Positions 17,793 through 23,036 of a stretch of DNA of 23,036 nt are shown here, one piece after another. Location: positions 7,914-30,949 of the forward strand of contig BQKZ01005222.1 in assembly GCA_036244855.1 (NCBI GenBank). Reading direction: 5' to 3'. How positions within the stretch are numbered: the stretch's first letter is position 1; every line of letters starts with the position of its first letter. A model generated the notes under the pieces. It was not told the DNA's origin, did no database searches, and saw nothing but the letters and a program-made list of their open reading frames with translations. A program made the translations under genes and the position numbers. The DNA is from Temnopleurus reevesii. Taxonomy: Eukaryota; Echinodermata; Echinoidea; Temnopleuroida; Temnopleuridae.

Positions 17793-17847
17793 TAGTACCT
17801 CCATTGGAGAATCCTCATCATGCGGGATAGAGAGCCGCACGTTTTAA

Positions 17848-18245
17848 AATAAGAGTCTACCCAAAAATAATAATTTTTTAACAGAAGCAGAAAAAATTAG
17901 TGAGTAAAATTAAAAAAAGTTTGAAGAAAATCGGACAATAAAAAAAGTTATGAATTTTTAAAGATTTGAAAAAATGGGCAAATCAGTGAAAATTTCCAGA
18001 GATGTTGCCAATTTGAGGACATAATGGGTGCACAACTAACCAGAATTTTCATTATAAATATGGTGGAAAATTCATCATTTCTACAGAAAGTTGCAAAGTT
18101 GTATGAATGTAAACATGCAAATAGTGGATCTACATATCTATCATAAAGATATCCTACGGTTAAAGTTTTGAGGAAATCATATTTTTGGGGAAAAAGTAAC
18201 ATTTTATGACATTGATATGAATGTAATAAATGGTNGTTGGAAAAT
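17848..18245. mobile_element. TTAA-flanked long-TIR element, copy A (right arm missing)
   Basis: It starts AATAAGAGTCTACCC after TTAA (17844-17847) and matches copy B (18847-19383) through the tggtNgttgg region at 18231-18240. The right inverted arm expected from copy B is absent. The ambiguous base N at 18235 sits where that arm should begin. The minus-strand 123-codon frame across this copy is not open in copy B and is spurious. Confidence 0.7.
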
Positions 18246-18476
18246 TTCAGGTGTGATGAGAGAAATACTTTAACAACTTTCAACCTGATTCCCATGCATT
18301 CTGTTTCAATCTGTAGCAAGCAAGGAGAATTTCGCTCTGTAACATTGTAGAAAGTCAGAAAGTTTGAGTCTTAGTAAGGCCAAAAAATGCTATTTTGTTT
18401 TAATAGCATTGATCAATCAGAAAAAGTTGGGGGGTTTTTTCAATCTATTTTGGGTTTTCTTTAACACAAATCGAGC
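18246..18476. other. No gene; unassigned repeat-like sequence
   Basis: Blocks such as aaggccaaaaaatgctatttt resemble 10615-10770. It may be part of another decayed element whose ends are not recognisable. Confidence 0.3.
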
Positions 18477-18637
18477 GGGTGTTGTTCAAAATCAACTACA
18501 AATCAACTGCAACTTTGCAAACTGTAATGAGTATTTTCATTCGCGCATTTAACAAGACGGGCATGAAATAATGATTTTGATTGGCGTACTCCGATCAACT
18601 GCAACTTGCGATCAATTGCAACTTTTGAACAACACCC
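18477..18637 (-). mobile_element. MITE, GGGTGTTGCTCAAAA family, copy 2 (inverted)
   Basis: The ends are GGGTGTTGTTCAAAA and TTTTGAACAACACCC. The reverse complement aligns with 4061-4234 through ttgcaattgatcgcaagttg and cgccaatcaaaatcatt, and lacks about 13 bp of the central gcgc-rich part. The flanks give no clear target duplication. Confidence 0.75.
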
Positions 18638-18846
18638 TGTAAGACTAAGAAGGGATTGAAAAGCAAAAATACACTAGAAAATTATGTATCAGACTGTACT
18701 ACATATAAATATCTATAATTTTGCTGTGATTTTATTTTTCAATTTGAGTGAAAAGTGGAAAAAGTGGGTAGGTCGATGGAGGACAACCAAAGAAATTCAT
18801 TAGGGGGGTGTCTAAGCTTTATGAACAGGTTGAATTAGATGATTAA

Positions 18847-19383
18847 AAGAAGAGTCTACCCCAAATATAATGATTTTTTAACAGAAGCAGAACAAAAAAA
18901 GTTTGAGGAAAATCGGACAATTAATAACAAAGTTATGAATTTTTAAAGAGTAGAAAAAACAGGCAAATTAGTGCAAATTTCCAGGCATGTTGCCAATTTG
19001 ATGACGTCACGGGTTCACAACTAACCATTCATCCTATTGGTATTCATAGTGCAAAATTCATCATTTTTGCAGGGAGACACAAAATTTGTGTTGATGTAAA
19101 CATGCAAATATGGGAGCTACATATCTATCATGAAGATATACTACAGTTAAACTTGTGAGGAAATCCTATTTTGGGGAAAAAGTAACAATTTTTAACATTG
19201 ATATCAATACCATAAATAGTTAGTTGTGCACCTATGACGTCATCAGTTGCCAATTTGTCTAGATATTCAAACATTCATAATTTTCTTATTAGTTGTCCGA
19301 TTTCTCTCAAACTTTTTTTTGTCCTGCTCACCAAATTGTCCTGCATCTGTTGGAAAATTAAAAATTTTGGGTAGACTCTCTTT
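18847..19383. mobile_element. TTAA-flanked long-TIR element, copy B
   Basis: TTAA at 18843-18846 and 19384-19387 brackets a 537-bp element with ends AAGAAGAGTCTACCC and GGGTAGACTCTCTTT. The inverted arms run about 170-190 bp and are mirrored through aatcggacaatt, ttgccaatttgatgacgtca and cacaactaac. Both arms carry a perfect TGACGTCA, the CRE/ATF consensus (19012-19019 and 19233-19240). TTAA target use fits piggyBac- or Kolobok-type mobilisation. It is non-coding. Confidence 0.85.
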
Positions 19384-19387
19384 TTAA

Positions 19388-19690
19388 GAAAATTCTCATC
19401 AGAAATGTATTCTTTTTAAAAACAGGAACCCATGCACGGGCTACTAAAAAATCAGAGGATATTTTCAAACATATCTTGCCAAATATTTTGCAAATCAATT
19501 TAACCGATTTGTTCTTTTTAGAAACTGAGGAATTCTTCAAAACTAAAATGGGCATCCTATAGTTTAGATGGTATTATTTGGACAATAAAGAGAGATAAGG
19601 AGGCTGAAATGAAATAAAAACAAGCAGGAAATTTGGCACTAGTGGCAAATTTTACTTCTCTGTTTAACACATTACATTACAGTAGCACTT
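19388..19690. other. No feature recognised
   Basis: This is AT-rich sequence between the TTAA element and the 130-bp array. Confidence 0.5.
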
Positions 19691-19736
19691 CAAATGTTTT
19701 TTAATTGCAGTCAATTGTTTGTTTTTCCCTGGCAGA

Positions 19737-19862
19737 CGCTATGTAGGGCAAGAGGGGCACGGTAATTGCCTAGCAAACAACGCATTTGACATTGACCCCT
19801 ATATTGCGCACTCCAGTATTCCCACAGCATCGTTTCACTATCTCTTAGAGATGGAGAAATAA
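19737..19862 (+). other. Weak exon-like frame at the start of the array
   Basis: After a pyrimidine-rich stretch ending ttccctggcag, the frame reads RYVGQEGHGNCLANNAFDID, then PYIAHS and SFHYLLEMEK before TAA. A paralogous block at 21450-21572 keeps the same frame (GNCLANKIFDIDPFIAHS ... SFHYLLKKQ, stop), with two in-frame indels and some synonymous changes. In that copy the acceptor AG is lost. I do not recognise the peptide. Its last third lies inside the ~130-bp repeat, so the shared frame may only reflect shared ancestry of non-coding repeat. Confidence 0.2.
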
Positions 19863-20612
19863 CCTACGTCATCATCACTAACTATTCAGCTTTTTTCAGC
19901 CCCATTCCCACGAGACAAAATTTATACGAGATTCTGGACACTTTAGTATATTCTACATCTTTGTTTCATTCTTATAGCAAAGCATGATAACATACATCCT
20001 CGTCAGTATCAAGAACATTTGAGCTTTGGCAGCCCAATTTCCACAAGACAAAATTTATACAAATTCTCGACACTCCACAAGGCGTTGGCACTTTTGTTTC
20101 ATTCTTATAGCAAAACACAATCATCATCATCATTAGTATCAATGAAAAGCTTTAAGCCGCATTTACACTAGACAAAACTTACACAAGATTCTTGACACTC
20201 GAGGAAACTTCAACATCTTCGTTTCACTATCTCTTTAAGGGGCAATAATCTATGTCATCATCACTACCAATTCAGCTTTTTCCAGCCCCATTTCCATGAG
20301 ACAAAACTTATACAAGATTCTTGACACTTTAGTATATTCTACATCTTTGTTTCATTCTTATAGCAAAGCATAATAACATACATCATTGTCTCAGTATCTA
20401 TATTCACTTTTCAGCTCCATTCACACTAGACAACACTTATACAAGATTCTTGACACGTCTGTATGTTCATACATTTTCCCTTCACTCTTTGAGAAAACCG
20501 TGATCACCGACGTCAGTGTTTATAAAAAAAAAAAAAAAAAAAATTAAGCTTTCAGTTCCATTCACACAAGATAATATTTCTTAAAAGATTCTCGGAAACT
20601 GTACACCATAAC
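19840..20612. repeat. Tandem array, about 130-bp units (left part)
   Basis: The landmark cactagacaaaacttatacaagattcttgacac recurs in variant form at about 19914, 20047, 20171, 20300, 20429 and 20569, with spacings of 124-140. Units also share ttcattcttatagcaaagca and catcatcactaccaattcag. The units are well diverged, so the array is old. A poly(A) run of about 20 occurs at 20524-20543. Confidence 0.85.
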
Positions 20613-20616
20613 TTAA

Positions 20617-21290
20617 AGGGGAACTTTTATGACACTGTATATTAACTTTTTCTGATTTATATGTTCAAGATGCATCCATATCTACCACCATTTTCAGCTA
20701 TTTTTACATCACAGAGGAGAAAAATCAAGAAATATCATTGATGTCAGAAACGCCCCTCAAAAACGGACCGCGCGGTGTCCGGTGAGCTGGGATACTGATC
20801 TGCCAATCATTATGACGTCATATACAGACATTGCTGAACAGGAACTGGCGTTTGCGTGTGTCACTCTTTGCATTTATGGTATTGTTTAGCGCCAATTATA
20901 CCCGCGATTTGAACATTATTTCTTATATACGGAATATGGCGGATTCTTCAGAGGTTGAAGGTGACAGTTATTCAAGTCCTGACTCGGATTTTGAGGAGGT
21001 TATTGAGCAAGAACGAGAAATATTAGGGGCACAACCCTACATGTTTGAGTCCGTGGTTTTGATGCAGGACTGGATATGACGTCACAGGCCCCGTCTGTCA
21101 ATAGATGTGCCATAGAGGGGGTATTTCTGGGAGGCGGGGCATAGCTCTCTGAACCAAATGAAAATGTTGATGGAAAAAAAATTCTAAAAGTACTAAGAGG
21201 CCTATTTTTTTTAGGAAAATAAAATTATTATATAAAGACATTATGTAATCTTCAATATATCATGATGCAGAGTGTCATAAAAATTCTCCT
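20617..21290. mobile_element. TTAA-flanked DNA element carrying a short ORF
   Basis: TTAA at 20613-20616 and 21291-21294 flanks 20-bp TIRs (AGGGGAACTTTTATGACACT versus AGGAGAATTTTTATGACACT). The element is 674 bp and interrupts the 130-bp array. Its central 300 bp are more GC-rich than its surroundings and include TGACGTCA twice (20813-20820 and 21077-21084). It encodes no transposase and must depend on an autonomous relative. TTAA use fits piggyBac or Kolobok families; I cannot decide between them. Confidence 0.85.
20936..21079 (+). CDS. Short acidic ORF inside the TTAA element, N-terminal fragment of an unknown protein
   Basis: I chose the ATG at 20936 (context aatATGg, A at -3 and G at +4). 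The frame also extends upstream to 20831 without a better start. The 47-residue product begins MADSSEVEGDSYSSPDSDF, is rich in Ser, Asp and Glu, and continues EEVIEQEREILGAQPYMFES before VVLMQDWI and TGA. From memory, a Ser/Asp/Glu-rich N-terminus followed by a PYxFEP-like motif occurs in a large group of invertebrate proteins that end in a Cys-rich domain like the P2X7 receptor cytoplasmic tail. That domain is absent here. If the resemblance is right, this is a captured or truncated first exon; gtggttttgat after FES is not a clear splice donor. The stop codon overlaps a CRE-like TGACGTCA, and another lies 116 bp upstream of the ATG. Expression is unproven. Confidence 0.4.
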   Translation: MADSSEVEGDSYSSPDSDFEEVIEQEREILGAQPYMFESVVLMQDWI

Positions 21291-21294
21291 TTAA

Positions 21295-21870
21295 ATGTTA
21301 GGAAATATTTTCAATGCTTACAAAATTAGAATGTGGTAATATCCATTGACTGTTTTCTTTTTCATGTCCAATGTTTGGAGGGGGATGTTAATTGTCTAAT
21401 AAACAATTTCTTCCATCTTTGTCAACTGTGTTATTTCATTAGGCAGGGGAGTGTGTGCTTTATCCTGGCAAATGCTATATTGGGCAATTGCCTAGCAAAC
21501 AAGATATTTGACATTGACCCCTTTATTGCGCACTCCACATCGTCGTTTCATTATCTCTTGAAGAAGCAATAACCTACGTCATCATCACTACCAATTCAGC
21601 TTTCAGGCCCATTCCAACTAGAAAACACTTAAATAAGAGACTCCTTTTTTGTTGCTTTATTTCTGGTTTTTCTAAATCATTTGTCTAGAGTATTGATATT
21701 GTGCCTCATTTCCACTAACAAACACTTATACGGGACTCCTTTTTTGTTACCTTTTTCCTGGTTCTTCTAGAATTTATTGTGGAATGATAATACCGATTCA
21801 GCTTTCAGCCCCATTCCCACTAGAAAACACTTATACAAGACTTGTTTCTGTTGTTAATGCTTTTTTGTGT
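21295..21870. repeat. Continuation of the array with 100-130 bp units (right part)
   Basis: The block 21465-21612 repeats 19760-19905 (ttgcctagcaaacaa, atttgacattgacccc, ttgcgcactcca, cctacgtcatcatcacta). It is followed by three shorter units with cactagaaaacacttatac at about 21615, 21715 and 21830, spaced 100-115 bp. The second and third contain ggactccttttttgtt. The TTAA element therefore landed within a previously continuous array. Confidence 0.75.
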
Positions 21871-22050
21871 GTGGGTTTTTTTTCTGGGTTTTATTTTTTT
21901 TTTTGGCAACATTCACAATTTACTGTCTGTTTAGACTTGTACTGACATTGCATGATCTCATCCCTCAAACTGACTCAGTCTATTTTTTCTCTTCCTACAA
22001 GGTTTTCAGCACAAGATTCTTGATACTTGGATGAAATATAAATAATAATT
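21871..22050. other. No gene; T-rich, then a last array-like fragment
   Basis: T-runs at 21877-21903 are followed by ttttcagcacaagattcttg (about 22002), an isolated echo of the array landmark. Confidence 0.4.
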
Positions 22051-22079
22051 TTTGGCTCAAAATAGACTAGGAAATAGAT

Positions 22080-22238
22080 TGTCGCCAATGGCCCACAAAG
22101 GGGTGCACATGCTACTGCTGTGTGAAGTTACCCGGAGGCTATGTGAAAAAAATCATTGGCTGTACCGGTGGGACTCGAACCCATGACCTCTGGATGACTA
22201 GACCAGTGTCATAACCACTAGACCATCGGAGCGCCCTA
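22080..22238 (-). mobile_element. tRNA-headed SINE, minus strand
   Basis: Read on the minus strand from 22238, an A box (TGGTCTAGTGG, 22215-22225) and a B box (GGTTCGAGTC, 22172-22181) frame an anticodon arm CTGG-7nt loop-CCAG. The acceptor arms do not pair properly and a body continues past the head (cacatagcctccgggtaact, gggccattggcgac). It is therefore a SINE head rather than a working tRNA. Head and body differ from the SINEs at 4530 and 22510, so it is a second family. The 3' limit is uncertain. Confidence 0.65.
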
Positions 22239-22254
22239 GCTATAAGGTTCTATG

Positions 22255-22310
22255 AATCCAATGGGTTTGAAAGGTTTAGAAAATCCAATGTGTTTGAAAG
22301 GTTAGAAAAT
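22255..22310. repeat. Two-copy 28-bp tandem repeat
   Basis: The block aatccaatgggtttgaaagg is followed by aatccaatgtgtttgaaagg, each with ttagaa. Confidence 0.75.
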
Positions 22311-22509
22311 ACCTCTGTAAAAATAATGACAGCCATACCAAAAAGCATTCATCATATTAAACTAAATATATTGAAGGACCCGTAAAAGGGGTGGCTTTTC
22401 ACCAAAGGGAAAAGAAATGGTGCAGAAAATGAAAATGAAGGTCATCTCACAGAACTGAAAAATATTTTTGTCAAGCTGTGTTGGATAAGCAAAGTTTGCA
22501 TAACCTTTG
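22311..22509. other. No feature recognised
   Basis: This is a short unassigned stretch between SINEs. Confidence 0.5.
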
Positions 22510-22796
22510 TGCCGTGGTGTAGTTGTCGTGACTCTCGCCTTTCAACTGGAGGGTCGTAGGTTCAAATCCTACCCATGGCGTCAATTTCCTTCAGAAAGAA
22601 ATTCATCCACATTGTGCTGCACTCAACCCAGGTGAGGTGAATGGGTACCTGGAAGGATTATTTATTCCTTGAAATACCAAGTGCGCCGCGGATGGCTGCC
22701 AGGCTAAAGCCAGGGTAAAAATAATGTAAAGCACCTTGAGCACTCAGCAGAGTGGATACAAGCGCTATATAAATTGCATCTATTATTATTATTATC
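22510..22796 (+). mobile_element. tRNA-derived SINE, copy 2
   Basis: This is the same family as 4530-4830. The head at 22510-22580 has an A-box region ggtgtagttgtcg (one change from the first copy) and a B box GGTTCAAATCC. The body has cattgtgctgcactcaaccc, aggtgaggtgaatgggtacc and gatggctgccaggctaaagc, then AAGCGCTATATAAATTGCATC and (ATT)n. It keeps 3' body segments that are altered in copy 1, so it better represents the family. From memory, such CCCAGGTGAGGTGAATGGG bodies are common in marine deuterostomes and molluscs. Confidence 0.9.
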
Positions 22797-23036
22797 TATA
22801 TAAGCCAACTTATGCCTAGGATCTTTTTATTTGAAATTTGAAGGACAATCCTGAATGTATCTATGAACGTAGAAATGCAAAGGGAAGACACTTGACCAAC
22901 GTTCATTTGACACTAAACCTATGCACATCAGCATTAGCCTCTTTCCACCTTTTTTTTACTATCACTTTTAAAAAAATGTCTTTTATGCTCCTCGGATATT
23001 GGGCATTTGTACGCAATAAACACAATCATGCAATTT
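22797..23036. other. No feature recognised
   Basis: This is AT-rich sequence to the window edge. Confidence 0.5.

Larger units (their letters stand above)
16590..17843. repeat. Old ~110-bp tandem repeat split by later insertions
   Basis: The motif ccctcattg(g/a)ac recurs with tgggatcgaggaatgaatcg and gcaaatcctgcaggtgggat at about 16613, 16723, 17003 and 17796, plus a related block at 17231. Removing the MITE at 16739-16900 restores a 110-bp spacing between the first two units. Two MITEs and a retroposon have inserted between later units. The repeat predates all three. Confidence 0.65.

Noticed and set aside
17948..18319. 123-codon minus-strand ORF
   Set aside because: It lies mostly in TTAA element copy A and crosses the N. 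The same frame in copy B is full of stops.
22165..22238. Possible minus-strand tRNA
   Set aside because: The acceptor stem does not pair and a SINE-like body follows directly. The anticodon assignment would be a guess.

Overview
This looks like an intergenic or intronic stretch of an AT-rich animal genome, most likely a marine invertebrate such as an echinoderm or another deuterostome. The assignment rests on repeat style and is an inference. There are tRNA-headed SINEs with ATT tails, a decayed non-LTR retrotransposon fragment, and many short inverted-repeat DNA elements. I find no intact protein-coding gene, rRNA, functional tRNA, operon or CRISPR array. Most of the long open frames are chance frames inside repeats.

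Layout. Bases 1-38 are a synthetic Nextera junction adapter, so the left edge is a library or assembly artefact. It is followed by a polypyrimidine tract (39-405) and an unidentified, nearly open reading frame with one in-frame stop (538-1053). From 1.2 to 4.3 kb there are small TIR elements and retroposon tails. From 4.4 to 5.7 kb lies a two-copy segmental duplication whose first copy received a SINE while the second did not. At 5.8-6.3 kb one MITE sits inside the terminal repeat of another. A 207-bp tandem array occupies 9.3-10.35 kb.

From 11.7 to 13.75 kb there is a dense cluster of inverted-repeat elements, including a 259-bp foldback at 13489-13747. A purine-rich minisatellite with a period near 130 bp runs from 13.8 to 15.3 kb. 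A minus-strand LINE C-terminus lies at 15.82-15.99 kb. From 16.6 to 17.8 kb an old ~110-bp repeat is split by two CAGTCAAACC mariner-like MITEs and a retroposon with an 8-bp target duplication. From 17.8 to 19.4 kb are two copies of a TTAA-flanked, long-TIR element, with an older MITE family between them. From 19.7 to 21.9 kb an array of ~100-130 bp repeats is interrupted by a 674-bp TTAA-flanked element carrying a short acidic ORF. Two more SINEs lie at 22.1-22.8 kb.

Nothing here acts as a pathway. The biological content is a layered history of transposition: several MITE families occur in two or three copies, with readable target duplications and nesting that give relative ages. The items most worth follow-up are the ORF-bearing TTAA element, the foldback, the nested MITEs, the MITE with four internal 92-bp modules, and the unidentified 538-1053 frame.
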